From assembly GCA_903838355.1 (NCBI GenBank), contig CAILYC010000030.1, positions 62,001 through 126,000 on the forward strand: a stretch of 64,000 bases of DNA, read 5' to 3'. Under the pieces are notes generated by a model. It saw only the letters and a list, made by a program, of their open reading frames with translations. It did not search any database and was not told the origin of the DNA. The position numbers were made by a program, and so were the translations under genes. Position 1 is the stretch's first letter; each line of letters begins with the position of its first letter. This document shows, piece after piece, positions 34,698 through 43,720 of this stretch. This DNA is from an uncultured Burkholderiales bacterium (GTDB lineage Bacteria > Pseudomonadota > Gammaproteobacteria > Burkholderiales > Burkholderiaceae_C).

Positions 34698-34991
34698 ATG
34701 TTCAGCACCAACCCGGCACTTCAACATTTGTCAGATTCAGACAAAACCCGTCTTTGGGAGTTGACGCTGTGGATTTCTGAGCATGCCGATCAAACCGTGG
34801 GTTGGACCCAACTCATGCGGGGCACACAGATGAGCCACTGGGAACTCAACGCCCTCATGTCTAAAATCAACACCAACCCCATGGCTTACATAAAGTCGGT
34901 CAAAGAATACTTAAAATCCGAACACCAAAACCACTTCGCCCACGCGGCGACCCAGGCCAAAACCCCCAACAGGATTGCCCAACATGTCTGA
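34698..34991 (+). CDS. Small hypothetical protein with a possible HTH (97 aa)
   Basis: A 97-residue protein from the ATG at 34698. The middle (VGWTQLMRGTQMSHWELN, then TNPMAYIKSVKEYLKS) looks like one helix-turn-helix unit in the style of AraC second halves, but the match is weak. The C terminus is polar and basic. Its last eight bases overlap the start of a 25-codon membrane-peptide frame. It sits upstream of the ccoI promoter region, separated from it by a terminator. The family is not recognised. Confidence 0.5.
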   Translation: MFSTNPALQHLSDSDKTRLWELTLWISEHADQTVGWTQLMRGTQMSHWELNALMSKINTNPMAYIKSVKEYLKSEHQNHFAHAATQAKTPNRIAQHV

Positions 34992-35061
34992 ATTCGTTGT
35001 CAGCATGACCGTCATCACGATGCTGTTGATCTTTGTCTTCATGGCCATCGACAAAGGTTGA
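34984..35061 (+). CDS. Possible 25-residue single-span membrane peptide
   Basis: ATG at 34984 to TGA at 35061 encodes MSEFVVSMTVITMLLIFVFMAIDKG, written here in two parts: a hydrophobic span VVSMTVITMLLIFVFMAI followed by DKG. The start overlaps the end of the 97-residue gene, suggesting coupled translation, and a strong terminator follows at 35115. Size and layout recall small oxidase accessory peptides, and cco genes lie next door, but no family is recognised. Confidence 0.45.
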   Translation: MSEFVVSMTVITMLLIFVFMAIDKG

Positions 35062-35114
35062 GTCCGCGAGTTTGCCCCTCCCCCCCTTTTTTCTTTCTTA
35101 GTCTCTCTCCATTC

Positions 35115-35139
35115 AGACCCATTCGTGGGTCTTTTTTTT
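35115..35139 (+). terminator. Rho-independent terminator
   Basis: AGACCCA-TTCG-TGGGTCT is a 7-bp stem with a TTCG tetraloop, followed by a run of eight T. It ends the transcript of the two small genes and insulates the ccoI promoter. Confidence 0.88.
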
Positions 35140-35193
35140 GCTTGGGGTGATGCAAGATCTGGCCAAGTCGTCAAAAAAACAAGCAAAGTCCCG

Positions 35194-35248
35194 ACCACAA
35201 CGAGACCACAACGAGACCACAACGAGACCATAAAGCGACCATAATGCC
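35194..35248 (+). repeat. Five 11-base tandem repeats upstream of the ccoI FNR box
   Basis: Three exact copies of ACCACAACGAG (35194-35226) are followed by two diverged copies, ACCATAAAGCG and ACCATAATGCC. The period of 11 is close to one DNA turn, so any bound protein would line up on one face. The array ends 27 bases before the FNR box. Confidence 0.7.
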
Positions 35249-35275
35249 GCCATGGCTTGCTTTTTTGGGCATCAT

Positions 35276-35289
35276 TTGATTCAAATCAA
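35276..35289 (+). promoter_or_regulatory. Perfect FNR box upstream of ccoI
   Basis: TTGATTCAAATCAA matches the FNR consensus in both half-sites and is identical to the site at 17867. It lies 77 bases before the proposed ccoI start. No strong -10 element is visible at the expected distance; TACTTT at 35302 is slightly too close. Confidence 0.75.
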
Positions 35290-35366
35290 AAAGAACCGGT
35301 TTACTTTGGTCCCTGAGCCACACACGACTCCAAAAACCCAAGGGTTTTCCATAAAATGAGCCCTTC

Positions 35367-37832
35367 TTGAACCTTCTTCAAGTCGAGCCCTTGAACACGA
35401 ACACCTCAACTCAACCCAAAGCCGATGTGCTCCTTTCGGGGGCATTGGCTGAGGTCGATTGGTCGGCCTGGCGGGAATTCAGCTCTGCCCTCAGGCCTTC
35501 AACCGAGCCCAAGTCCCAGTCACCGCAAGAGTGGAGCACCCCTCTCAGAATCGACGGCATGCATTGCGCGGCCTGCGCCTTGCGGGTTGAAAACACCCTG
35601 CGCGCCCTTGCAGGTGTCTTGGACGCGCAGGTGAATTTTTCTGCCAACACGGCCCGCGTTCACTGGGCAGCGGGCGCGAGCACACCGCTTGCTTGGGTCC
35701 AGGCTTTGGAAAAAGAGGGCTACCGCGCCTCGCGCCTCCAGGACCAAGGGTCGCCACAACCCCAAGCGGCCAAGGTCAAAGAGAGCCGACTGGCCCTATG
35801 GCGCATGCTGGTCTCGGGATTTTGCATGATGCAAATCATGATGTACGCCGTGCCCACTTACCTGGCCACCCCGGGGGACATCCCTCCCGACATGGAACTT
35901 CTCCTGCGCTGGGCGAGTTGGGTTTTGGCACTGCCAGTTTTGTTGTTTGCCTGTGGGCCGTTTTGGAAAAGCGCTTGGCGTGACCTCCAAGAGCGGCATA
36001 TCAGCATGGACTTGCCCGTGGCGATGGGTATTGCCATCACCTTTGCGGTGAGTTCATGGGCCACCTTCAATGGACCTGCTGGGCTCAACACCCAGGTTTA
36101 TTTTGACTCCATGTCCATGTTTGTCTTCTTTCTCTTGGTGGGCCGTTGGTTTGAGCTCAAACTCAGAGAGCAAACCACAGGTTCACTAGAAGCCTTGATG
36201 AACAAAATGCCCCAAATGGCGGACAAGCTCACCCCCGCAGGTCTTTTCAAACGGGTCCATGTGAGCGCTTTGGAGATCGGCGACACGATCCGCGTCTTGG
36301 CCACCGAGGTCTTCCCCTGCGACGCTCAGGTTCTCCAAGGGGAGTCTTGGGTAGAAGAGGCACTGCTCACTGGAGAATCCAAGCCGATCGCCAAGGGCCC
36401 AGGCAAAGACGTCTTGGCGGGCAGTCACAATTTGTCGCAGACCTTGCAGCTTCGGGTGACGAAGCTCGGACAAGACACCCGCTACGCCCAAATCATCGAA
36501 TTGATGCTTGAAGCATCCTTTAGCAAGCCCCGCATGGTGAAGATTGCCGATCAAGTGGCCAAGCCTTTTTTGTTGGCCGTGCTAGTTGCGGCCTTTATTT
36601 GTGCCGCCTATTGGTGGGAGAGTGGTGCGGCACATGCCTTGATGGTGGCCGTCTCCGTCTTGATTGTCACGTGTCCATGCGCCTTGTCTTTGGCCGCTCC
36701 CGTGGCACTTTTGGCCAGTGCTGGCAATTTGGCCAGACACGGCATTTACGTCCGAAACCTCCACAGCTTGGAGGTCTTGGCCAAAACGCAGACCGTGGTG
36801 TTCGACAAAACTGGGACCTTGACCCAGGACCAGCAATCGATTGAGCACGTCTACACCCCAAGCGGTGAGATTGACTTTGCTCTCCCGAGTACCATCCAAT
36901 TGCAGGCCTTGCACTTGACGCTGGGTCTTGCTCAATCGTCTTGGCACCCCCTGTCGCGAACCCTTTTGAGGGACCTGAGTCTCAAGCTCGCACTGAGTGC
37001 CACAGGGGAAGACCTCCAAAGCTTTGCCGCACGACTGGGCAACATCCGAGAGACTTCTGGGCAAGGCTTGGAGGGTGATCGCTTGATCCCCGATTGGTCG
37101 GGCCTGGAAGGTGTCTCAAGCACTAAAACCTACCGACTGGGTTCACTTGCATTTTGCACTGCCTTGGTGAGCGAGCCCGACATGAAACAAGCGGCACACT
37201 TGGCCCAGGTGCATTTGGTGGGGCCCAGCGGTTGGATGGCCTCCTTCGTGCTGAGCGAGGACATCAGGCATGATGCCCAAAAAACCCTCAGCCAACTCCG
37301 ATCCACAGGTCAGAACGTTTTTGTGTTGTCCGGCGACTCGAGCGCCGCGCTCGCGCAGGTCGCCGATCAAATCGGCTTTGGCAAAGGCATGGTGCACTCG
37401 CGCATGAGCCCCGCTGACAAACTCAGTTTTGTGAGCGACTTGCAAAGGGGTGGCGACGTTGTCGCCACCGTTGGAGACGGCTTCAATGACCTGCCCGCCA
37501 TGGCCAAAACCGACGTCTCCATTGCCTTTGGCAAAGCCATCCCCATCACCCAAGCGCGCGCCGATGTGGTCGTGCTCTCGGACGAGCTCTGGGCAGTGCC
37601 CCTACTCTTGGCCTTGTCGCAAAAAACCATGACCGTCATCCGACAAAACCTCGTCTGGGCAGGGCTCTACAACCTCATTTGCGTGCCCTTGGCCGTGATG
37701 GGACTCTTTCCCTCTTGGGCTGCGGGCTTGGGAATGGCCGCGAGCTCACTGTGGGTGGTGTTTCACGCCTCACAACTGGCCAAAGAACGCGCCCTCATCC
37801 ACCCACATCACACGACACAAGCCACCCAATGA
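35367..37832 (+). CDS. ccoI: CcoI, copper-exporting P-type ATPase for cbb3 oxidase assembly
   Basis: An 821-residue P1B-type ATPase. The heavy-metal domain has GMHCAACALRVEN near residues 64-76, followed by a hydrophobic region with eight expected membrane helices. The transport motif TCPCAL lies near residue 435, the phosphorylation motif DKTGTLT near 479 and the hinge VGDGFNDLPAMAKTDV near 700. CcoI moves copper to the periplasmic side for the CuB centre of CcoN. The start is uncertain: TTG at 35367 is the longest form and a GTG near 35426 is an alternative. It is followed 75 bases later by ccoS, and the locus context fixes the identity. Confidence 0.92.
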   Translation: MNLLQVEPLNTNTSTQPKADVLLSGALAEVDWSAWREFSSALRPSTEPKSQSPQEWSTPLRIDGMHCAACALRVENTLRALAGVLDAQVNFSANTARVHWAAGASTPLAWVQALEKEGYRASRLQDQGSPQPQAAKVKESRLALWRMLVSGFCMMQIMMYAVPTYLATPGDIPPDMELLLRWASWVLALPVLLFACGPFWKSAWRDLQERHISMDLPVAMGIAITFAVSSWATFNGPAGLNTQVYFDSMSMFVFFLLVGRWFELKLREQTTGSLEALMNKMPQMADKLTPAGLFKRVHVSALEIGDTIRVLATEVFPCDAQVLQGESWVEEALLTGESKPIAKGPGKDVLAGSHNLSQTLQLRVTKLGQDTRYAQIIELMLEASFSKPRMVKIADQVAKPFLLAVLVAAFICAAYWWESGAAHALMVAVSVLIVTCPCALSLAAPVALLASAGNLARHGIYVRNLHSLEVLAKTQTVVFDKTGTLTQDQQSIEHVYTPSGEIDFALPSTIQLQALHLTLGLAQSSWHPLSRTLLRDLSLKLALSATGEDLQSFAARLGNIRETSGQGLEGDRLIPDWSGLEGVSSTKTYRLGSLAFCTALVSEPDMKQAAHLAQVHLVGPSGWMASFVLSEDIRHDAQKTLSQLRSTGQNVFVLSGDSSAALAQVADQIGFGKGMVHSRMSPADKLSFVSDLQRGGDVVATVGDGFNDLPAMAKTDVSIAFGKAIPITQARADVVVLSDELWAVPLLLALSQKTMTVIRQNLVWAGLYNLICVPLAVMGLFPSWAAGLGMAASSLWVVFHASQLAKERALIHPHHTTQATQ

Positions 37833-37907
37833 GACGGAACTTGCCTTTTGCATCTTTCTGACATCACAAAACCCCCTAAACCAACACACCCTTTGTTTAC
37901 AACCACC

Positions 37908-38045
37908 ATGGATATTTTGTTCCTCCTCATCCCCTTGTCGGTGGCTTTGGTTTTGCTCATCTTGGGCGGTCTTTGGTGGGCTATTCACAGCGGGCAATTC
38001 GAATCTCTTGAGAGCGAGGGCGCGCGCATTTTGGACGACGATTGA
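37908..38045 (+). CDS. ccoS: CcoS, cbb3 oxidase maturation protein
   Basis: A 45-residue protein from the ATG at 37908. A single membrane helix (LFLLIPLSVALVLLILGGL) is followed by WWAIHSGQFESLESEGARILDDD. The W-A-I-x-S-G-Q-F-x-x-L-E-x-x-x-x-x-I-L-x-D pattern is diagnostic of CcoS. The protein is needed to insert heme and copper cofactors into CcoN. It lies between ccoI and ccoN, and an FNR box follows 18 bases after its stop. Confidence 0.92.
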   Translation: MDILFLLIPLSVALVLLILGGLWWAIHSGQFESLESEGARILDDD

Positions 38046-38063
38046 CTGTGGATTTGGTTGAAT

Positions 38064-38077
38064 TTGATTTAAATCAA
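38064..38077 (+). promoter_or_regulatory. Perfect FNR box upstream of ccoN
   Basis: TTGATTTAAATCAA fits the consensus in both halves. Its centre lies 62 bases upstream of the ccoN ATG; a start of transcription near 38112 is expected. It gives ccoNOQP its own low-oxygen promoter independent of ccoI. Confidence 0.75.
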
Positions 38078-38132
38078 ACGCCCCCAAACCCAAAAATAAG
38101 ACAATTTCACAAAAATCACAAGGACGCTCGGA

Positions 38133-39575
38133 ATGCAATACCCAATGGACAACCAGCACTACACCGATGATGTGGTTCGACACTTTGCCATCATGGCGGT
38201 GGTCTGGGGCGTGGTCGGCATGCTGGTGGGGCTGCTCATTGCCTCGCAATTGGCATGGCCAGAGATGAATTTTGGCATTGCCTGGCTGAGTTTTGGGCGG
38301 TTGCGCCCCTTGCACACGAACGCGGTGATCTTTGCCTTTGGGGGGTGCACCCTGTTTGCCTGCAGCTACTATGTGGTGCAAAGAACGGGGCAGACACGTT
38401 TGTTTGCTCCAAAATTGGCGGCCTTCACGTTTTGGGGCTGGCAGGCGGTAATTTTGTCGGCCGCCATCACCTTGCCGCTGGGCATCACCACGGCCAAAGA
38501 ATACGCCGAACTCGAGTGGCCCATTGACCTGTTGATTGCTGTTGTGTGGGTGTGCTACGCCATTGTCTTTTTTGGCACCATTGGCATCAGGCGAGTGCGC
38601 CATATTTATGTGGCAAACTGGTTTTTTGGCGCCTTCATTTTGGCTGTTGCCATTTTGCACATCGTCAACAGCGCAGAAATTCCAGTGAGCTTTTGGAAGT
38701 CTTACTCGGCCTATGCCGGAGTGCAAGACGCCATGGTGCAGTGGTGGTATGGACACAATGCCGTGGGTTTCTTTTTGACAGCTGGCTTTTTGGGCATCAT
38801 GTACTACTTCATCCCCAAGCAAGCCGAGCGTCCGGTTTACTCCTACCGATTGTCCATCGTTCACTTTTGGGCCTTGATTTTCACCTACATGTGGGCTGGC
38901 CCCCATCACTTGCACTACACGGCGCTGCCGGACTGGACGCAGTCGCTGGGGATGGTGTTCTCCCTCATTTTGCTCGCCCCGAGTTGGGGCGGCATGATCA
39001 ACGGCATCATGACCCTCTCGGGGGCTTGGCACAAACTGCGAGACGATCCGGTTCTAAGGTTTTTGGTGGTCTCCTTGTCCTTTTACGGCATGAGCACATT
39101 TGAGGGCCCCATGATGGCCATCAAAACCGTCAACGCCTTGTCCCACTACACCGATTGGACCATTGGTCACGTGCACTCGGGGGCCTTGGGCTGGGTGGGC
39201 CTCGTCTCCATGGGGGCGATTTACTTTTTGATCCCCAAACTGTTTGGGCTCAAGAAAATGCACAGTGTGCCCGCCATTGAATTGCACTTTTGGAGTGCAA
39301 CGGTCGGGATTGTGCTCTACATCGCCGCCATGTGGATTGCTGGCGTCATGCAAGGCCTCATGTGGAGGGCCATGAACGAAGACGGCACCCTCACCTACAC
39401 TTTTGTTGAAGGTGTCAAAGCAACCTACCCCTATTACGTGATTCGCGTCATGGGCGGTGCACTCTATTTGTTTGGCATGCTCGTGATGCTCTGGAACGTG
39501 ATCATGACCGCCACCCAAGGCAAAGCGGCCTTCATCGCCATTCCAAGCTTGAAATCGGGAGCCGACCATGTCTGA
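38133..39575 (+). CDS. ccoN: CcoN, cbb3-type cytochrome c oxidase subunit I
   Basis: A 480-residue catalytic subunit with about twelve membrane helices. Ligands are visible: RPLHTN for the low-spin heme b, [11 protein letters not shown] for CuB with the cross-linked tyrosine, [16 protein letters not shown] for CuB, and [14 protein letters not shown] for heme b3 and heme b. AAGGA lies eight bases before the ATG. It reduces oxygen to water with high affinity and pumps protons in the inner membrane. The last eight bases overlap ccoO. Confidence 0.97.
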   Translation: MQYPMDNQHYTDDVVRHFAIMAVVWGVVGMLVGLLIASQLAWPEMNFGIAWLSFGRLRPLHTNAVIFAFGGCTLFACSYYVVQRTGQTRLFAPKLAAFTFWGWQAVILSAAITLPLGITTAKEYAELEWPIDLLIAVVWVCYAIVFFGTIGIRRVRHIYVANWFFGAFILAVAILHIVNSAEIPVSFWKSYSAYAGVQDAMVQWWYGHNAVGFFLTAGFLGIMYYFIPKQAERPVYSYRLSIVHFWALIFTYMWAGPHHLHYTALPDWTQSLGMVFSLILLAPSWGGMINGIMTLSGAWHKLRDDPVLRFLVVSLSFYGMSTFEGPMMAIKTVNALSHYTDWTIGHVHSGALGWVGLVSMGAIYFLIPKLFGLKKMHSVPAIELHFWSATVGIVLYIAAMWIAGVMQGLMWRAMNEDGTLTYTFVEGVKATYPYYVIRVMGGALYLFGMLVMLWNVIMTATQGKAAFIAIPSLKSGADHV

Positions 39576-40191
39576 GCAAAAAGAATCCAACACCGGCCAC
39601 GCGCGCATCGAGACCAACAATGCCTTGATGATTGCGCTCATCCTCTTGGTTATCGCCATCGGCGGTTTGGTTGAGATCGTGCCTTTGTTTTTCCAAAAAT
39701 CCACCACCCAGGCTCTGCCTGGCGTCGTACCCTACAACGCCTTGCAACTCGCGGGTCGCGACATCTACATCCGTGAAGGCTGCTACAACTGCCACTCCCA
39801 GATGATCCGCCCGTTTTTGTCTGAGACGCTGCGCTACGGCCACTATTCCGAGGCTGGGGAGTTCGTTTATGACCATCCGTTTCAGTGGGGCAGCAAGAGG
39901 ACCGGCCCCGACTTGCACCGCGTGGGCGGCAAGTACAGCGATGAGTGGCACCGCATTCACTTGAACAACCCCAGAGACGTGGTGCCCGAATCCATCATGC
40001 CCGCCTACGCATGGCTGGCTGAGAGCACGATAGACCCTCAGAGCATGCCGCCCAAAATGCGAGCCCTTCGAACCGTGGGCGTGCCCTACAGCGACGAGGA
40101 GATTGCCGGCTCACCTGAAGCAGTCAAAGGCAAAACCGAACAAGATGCCTTGATTGCCTATTTGCAGTCCTTGGGGCACGCCTTCAAGTAA
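39568..40191 (+). CDS. ccoO: CcoO, cbb3 oxidase monoheme cytochrome c subunit
   Basis: A 207-residue subunit with an N-terminal membrane anchor ([23 protein letters not shown]), the heme site Cys72-x2-Cys75-His76 in [14 protein letters not shown], and the [23 protein letters not shown] segment characteristic of CcoO; the methionine ligand is probably in SIMPAYAWL. It takes electrons from CcoP and passes them to CcoN. It overlaps ccoN by eight bases and is followed 21 bases later by ccoQ. Confidence 0.97.
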   Translation: MSEQKESNTGHARIETNNALMIALILLVIAIGGLVEIVPLFFQKSTTQALPGVVPYNALQLAGRDIYIREGCYNCHSQMIRPFLSETLRYGHYSEAGEFVYDHPFQWGSKRTGPDLHRVGGKYSDEWHRIHLNNPRDVVPESIMPAYAWLAESTIDPQSMPPKMRALRTVGVPYSDEEIAGSPEAVKGKTEQDALIAYLQSLGHAFK

Positions 40192-40212
40192 ATCATTTTT
40201 CTGAGCAACACC

Positions 40213-40350
40213 ATGGACATCACCACCCTTCGAGTATGCGTTACCGTCGTGAGTTTCATCACGTTTTTGGGCATCATTGTTTGGACCCTGGACCGAAAAA
40301 AAACGTCCGATTTTGATGAAGCGGCTCAACTGCCCTTTTTAGATGATTAG
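40213..40350 (+). CDS. ccoQ: CcoQ, small cbb3 oxidase subunit
   Basis: A 45-residue protein too short for many gene finders. One membrane helix (VCVTVVSFITFLGIIVWTL) is followed by a charged tail DRKKTSDFDEAAQLPFLDD, which is typical of CcoQ. CcoQ stabilises the cbb3 complex, especially in air. It lies between ccoO and ccoP in the usual order. The ATG at 40213 is the only sensible start. Confidence 0.92.
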   Translation: MDITTLRVCVTVVSFITFLGIIVWTLDRKKTSDFDEAAQLPFLDD

Positions 40351-40359
40351 GAATTGCCC

Positions 40360-41271
40360 ATGAGTGACTTTATCTCCGAGTTTTGGTCCTACTACGTGGC
40401 CATCATTGCACTCGTTGGCATCTTCGCGTGTGCACTCTTGCTCTACATCAACGCCAAGAAAAAACCACTCACCGAGGTGGAATCCACCGGCCACGTCTGG
40501 GATGAAGATCTGAGAGAGATGAACAACCCCTTGCCGCTGTGGTGGGTGGGCCTGTTTGTGATCAGCATCGTATTTGGACTGTGTTATTTGGTGTTGTACC
40601 CAGGTCTGGGCGCCAACACGGGAGTCCTCAATTGGAGCTCCACCTCCGAGTACGAGGGTGAAGTGCAGTCTACCAACGCGGCCTTGGCACCCATTTACGC
40701 GCGTTTTGATGCCCTGTCCATTCCTGAACTCGCCAAGGATCCCCAGGCAAAGGCAGTGGGGAACAGGCTCTTCATGAACAACTGCTCGCAGTGCCATGGC
40801 TCGGATGCGCAAGGCTCCAAGGGTTTTCCCAACCTCACCGACCACGACTGGTTGCATGGAGGTGAGCCGGACAATATTGTGCAGACCATCACCCAAGGCC
40901 GCATCGGTCAAATGCCGCCCATGGCCGCCGCTTTGGGTTCATCCCAAGACGTGGGCAACGTCGCGCAATACGTTTTGAGTCTGTCGGGTGCGCCTCATGA
41001 TGCCGACAAAGCCCACGCGGGTCAAGCAAAATTTGCCGTTTGTGCGGCCTGCCATGGCCCTGACGGCAAGGGCAATGTGGTGATTGGCTCGGCCAACCTC
41101 ACTGACAAAATATGGCTTCATGGTGTCGGCGCACAAGCCATTGAGGCGATGATCAACCTGGGCAAGGTCAATCAAATGCCAGCCCAGGAAGGGCGTCTGA
41201 CACCCGCGCAAATCCATGTGCTCGCCGCCTACGTCTGGGGCTTGTCCAACAACTCTCCCCAAGCCCAATGA
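40360..41271 (+). CDS. ccoP: CcoP, cbb3 oxidase diheme cytochrome c subunit
   Basis: A 303-residue subunit from the ATG at 40360, with AGGAA nearby. It has an N-terminal membrane helix, the HVWDEDLREMNNPLPLWW motif and a second helix, and two heme sites: Cys142-x2-Cys145-His146 (NNCSQCHGSDAQG) and Cys228-x2-Cys231-His232 (AVCAACHGPDGKGN). GFPNLTDHDWLHGG and SANLTDKIWLHG repeat in each domain, showing the internal duplication. It is the entry point for electrons from soluble or lipid-anchored cytochromes c. Confidence 0.97.
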   Translation: MSDFISEFWSYYVAIIALVGIFACALLLYINAKKKPLTEVESTGHVWDEDLREMNNPLPLWWVGLFVISIVFGLCYLVLYPGLGANTGVLNWSSTSEYEGEVQSTNAALAPIYARFDALSIPELAKDPQAKAVGNRLFMNNCSQCHGSDAQGSKGFPNLTDHDWLHGGEPDNIVQTITQGRIGQMPPMAAALGSSQDVGNVAQYVLSLSGAPHDADKAHAGQAKFAVCAACHGPDGKGNVVIGSANLTDKIWLHGVGAQAIEAMINLGKVNQMPAQEGRLTPAQIHVLAAYVWGLSNNSPQAQ

Positions 41272-41379
41272 TGCAGGCCCTGGACATCGCAACCAAAATT
41301 CTGATGGCTTGGCGCACCGTGTGTCACCATTGAACAACCCAATTGTGTTGCTTTTCTTTTCATTGCAACGCTTCATGAC

Positions 41380-42819
41380 ATGGGTTTCCCCTTGATTCCT
41401 ATACACCCCATCAAACCCAAACCTGTCCTTGACGAGTCCACGCACGAATACTTGTACGCGGCCCACCAAAAAATCTACCCGCGCAGTGTGAGCGGTTTGT
41501 TTGCCAAGTGGAGATGGGCTTTGGTGATCTTGACGCAAATCTTATTCTACGGCCTTCCCTGGCTGGAATGGGGCCAACGCCAAGCCGTGCTTTTTGATCT
41601 GGGGGCGAGGCGGTTTTACATCTTGGGCTTGGTGCTTTATCCGCAAGACTTCATCTACTTGACGGGATTGCTCATCGTTTGTGCGCTATCCTTGTTTTTA
41701 TTCACCGCCGTGGCGGGTCGACTGTGGTGTGGGTTTGCCTGTCCGCAAACGGTTTACAGTGAGATCTTCATGCTCGTGGAGAGACTGATCGAAGGTGACC
41801 GAGGCGCGCGCATCAAACTTGACCACGAGCCCTTGTCGCTGTCCAAAGCCAGCAAAAAAACGCTCAAACAAATGGCCTGGGTGAGCATTGCGCTTTTGAC
41901 TGGCTTTAGTTTTGTGGGTTACTTCACCCCCATCAAGGCCTTGTCGCTGGAGTTAATGCATTGGAGCCTGGGGCCTTGGGAGATGTTTTGGATTTTGTTC
42001 TATGGCTTTGCGACTTACGGCAACGCTGGCCACATGCGTGAGCAAGTGTGCTTGTACATGTGCCCCTATGCCCGATTCCAAAGCGCCATGTTCGATCGCG
42101 ACACCTTGATCGTCACCTACGATGAATCCCGAGGTGAGCCCAAGGGTCACCGCTCCAAACACGAGGACAGCACCGCCAAAGGTTTGGGGGACTGTGTCGA
42201 CTGCACCTTGTGTGTGCAAGTCTGCCCCACGGGGATCGACATCCGCGATGGACTTCAATACCAATGCATCAGTTGTGGCGCCTGTGCAGATGTGTGCGAC
42301 AGCGTCATGGGAAAAGTCGGCTACGCCAAAGGTTTGGTGCGCTTCACCACGGAAAATGCCTTGCTTCTCCAACTGAGCAAAACGCAAATGTGGGAGCGCG
42401 TTTTGCGCCCACGCGTGATCATTTACGCCACCCTCTTGGGGGTCTTGGTGCTCTTGATCTCTACCTCATTGGCCCTCAGAGTGCCCTTCAAAATGGATGT
42501 GGTGCGAGACCGCGGTGCGTTGGCCAGATTCACCGATCACGACAGCTTGGAAAACGTCTACCGTTTGCAAATCATGAATGCGAGCGAAAGCACCAAGACT
42601 TTTCACCTCGACGTGACGGGGCTGCCCCATATCGCACTGAGATCCAATGCTGAAGTCATTGTCCCGCCCACTGAGTCAAGCTGGGTGGCGGTACAAGTTG
42701 ATGTGCCTTACCCCGACACATCGCTTGAAACAGGCTCACACCGCATTTGGTTTGAACTGCTTGACCAAGGCAGCCTAGTTTCCATCAAAGAGAGAAGCGT
42801 CTTCATCGTTCCGCGTTAA
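41380..42819 (+). CDS. ccoG: CcoG, cbb3 oxidase accessory polyferredoxin
   Basis: A 479-residue membrane protein. The N-terminal motif YAAHQKIYPRSVSGLFAKWRW and AGRLWCGFACPQTVYSEIFM are standard for CcoG/FixG. Two [4Fe-4S] sites follow: CVDCTLCVQVCPTGID and CISCGACADVCD. A C-terminal Ig-like domain covers the last 110 residues (DRGALARFTDHDSLENVYRLQIMN). CcoG is thought to reduce copper for CcoN assembly. It is separated from ccoP by 108 bases, which hold no clear promoter. Confidence 0.95.
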   Translation: MGFPLIPIHPIKPKPVLDESTHEYLYAAHQKIYPRSVSGLFAKWRWALVILTQILFYGLPWLEWGQRQAVLFDLGARRFYILGLVLYPQDFIYLTGLLIVCALSLFLFTAVAGRLWCGFACPQTVYSEIFMLVERLIEGDRGARIKLDHEPLSLSKASKKTLKQMAWVSIALLTGFSFVGYFTPIKALSLELMHWSLGPWEMFWILFYGFATYGNAGHMREQVCLYMCPYARFQSAMFDRDTLIVTYDESRGEPKGHRSKHEDSTAKGLGDCVDCTLCVQVCPTGIDIRDGLQYQCISCGACADVCDSVMGKVGYAKGLVRFTTENALLLQLSKTQMWERVLRPRVIIYATLLGVLVLLISTSLALRVPFKMDVVRDRGALARFTDHDSLENVYRLQIMNASESTKTFHLDVTGLPHIALRSNAEVIVPPTESSWVAVQVDVPYPDTSLETGSHRIWFELLDQGSLVSIKERSVFIVPR

Positions 42820-42852
42820 ACTTCACAGCCAAGAATCATTGTAAAAACCATC

Positions 42853-43200
42853 ATGACTAAACCTCCAAACAGACTCGATGATCGGCCTTGGTGGCACTGC
42901 CCAGAAGTGTGGCTGGTCATTGCTGGACCCCTGGTCGTGGTCATCGCGGCCATTGCAACTGCCGTTTTGGCGTTTCAAAATGACGACCTCATCATGAACG
43001 ATCAGCACCCCCCGAGTTTGAACGCTGTGCAACTCAAAAGTCTCATGCCTGAACAATTGGCCAAATCCCATGCCGGCGTCCCATTTGACATTGAACTCTT
43101 TAAAAAGACCAAGCAAGCCGCAATGGAGCACGCTCCAGACCCAGCACAAAACCCCAGTGCCCCCAACACAGATGCTCATCCAAGAGCCCTCCAGCCATGA
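42853..43200 (+). CDS. ccoH: CcoH (FixH-like) cbb3 assembly protein
   Basis: A 115-residue, single-span membrane protein with WWHCPEVWLVIAGPLVVVIAAIATAVLA at the N terminus and a polar periplasmic tail rich in Pro, Ala and Asn. Position after ccoG, length and the PWW...P-x-x-W-x-x-x-x-x-P pattern fit CcoH/FixH of betaproteobacteria. It stabilises and helps assemble the cbb3 complex. Its stop overlaps the next start as ATGA. Confidence 0.85.
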   Translation: MTKPPNRLDDRPWWHCPEVWLVIAGPLVVVIAAIATAVLAFQNDDLIMNDQHPPSLNAVQLKSLMPEQLAKSHAGVPFDIELFKKTKQAAMEHAPDPAQNPSAPNTDAHPRALQP

Positions 43201-43508
43201 GTAAGCAAGACATTGGCATTTCCACTTTGCTCACCATGATGGTGCTTTGGCCCTCTTTTCTCATGGCGGGCCTACTGGAAATGTTTGTCTTTGGGTTCGT
43301 GGACCCCATGAACATTGACTTTTTTGGTGCCGCCCAAGAGTTCTCACGAACGGGTATTTACACATTGGCGTTTTTTGTGTTTTGGGCCATCGCGAGTTGC
43401 GCATCGGGCCTCACGTTGCTCTTGGCTTTGCCCATCCTCAAAACCAGACTGGGGGTCTCAGACCAGCACGCTTCGAATTCAAGCCATCACAGCAACTCAC
43501 CCCCTTAA
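43197..43508 (+). CDS. Small membrane protein coupled to ccoH, unknown function
   Basis: A 103-residue protein with two or three hydrophobic spans (LLTMMVLWPSFLMAGLLEMFVFGFV, IYTLAFFVFWAIASCASGLTLLLAL) and a polar Ser/His-rich tail. Its ATG overlaps the ccoH stop, so translation is coupled. It is not one of the named cco genes. Coupling to ccoH suggests a role in oxidase assembly or stability, but this rests on position only. The 212 bases up to the convergent fnr gene hold no further supported gene. Confidence 0.7.
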   Translation: MSKQDIGISTLLTMMVLWPSFLMAGLLEMFVFGFVDPMNIDFFGAAQEFSRTGIYTLAFFVFWAIASCASGLTLLLALPILKTRLGVSDQHASNSSHHSNSPP

Positions 43509-43720
43509 GTGTCGTCGCAGCAAGGATGGGGCTCAGTGAGCGCTTGCGCAACCTCTCCAAACAATGGCTCGCGATCCTTTCGTTTTCTGCACTCATCTGC
43601 CCTGCATCAGCTCTCGAGCGCTCGAAATGCAATAGAAGAGACGGGGAAAAAGGACAAAGGGCTTTAGATGGGGGAGTCGTGTTTGGAGGGAGAACCGAGT
43701 TGAATTGGCAAATATATTGA

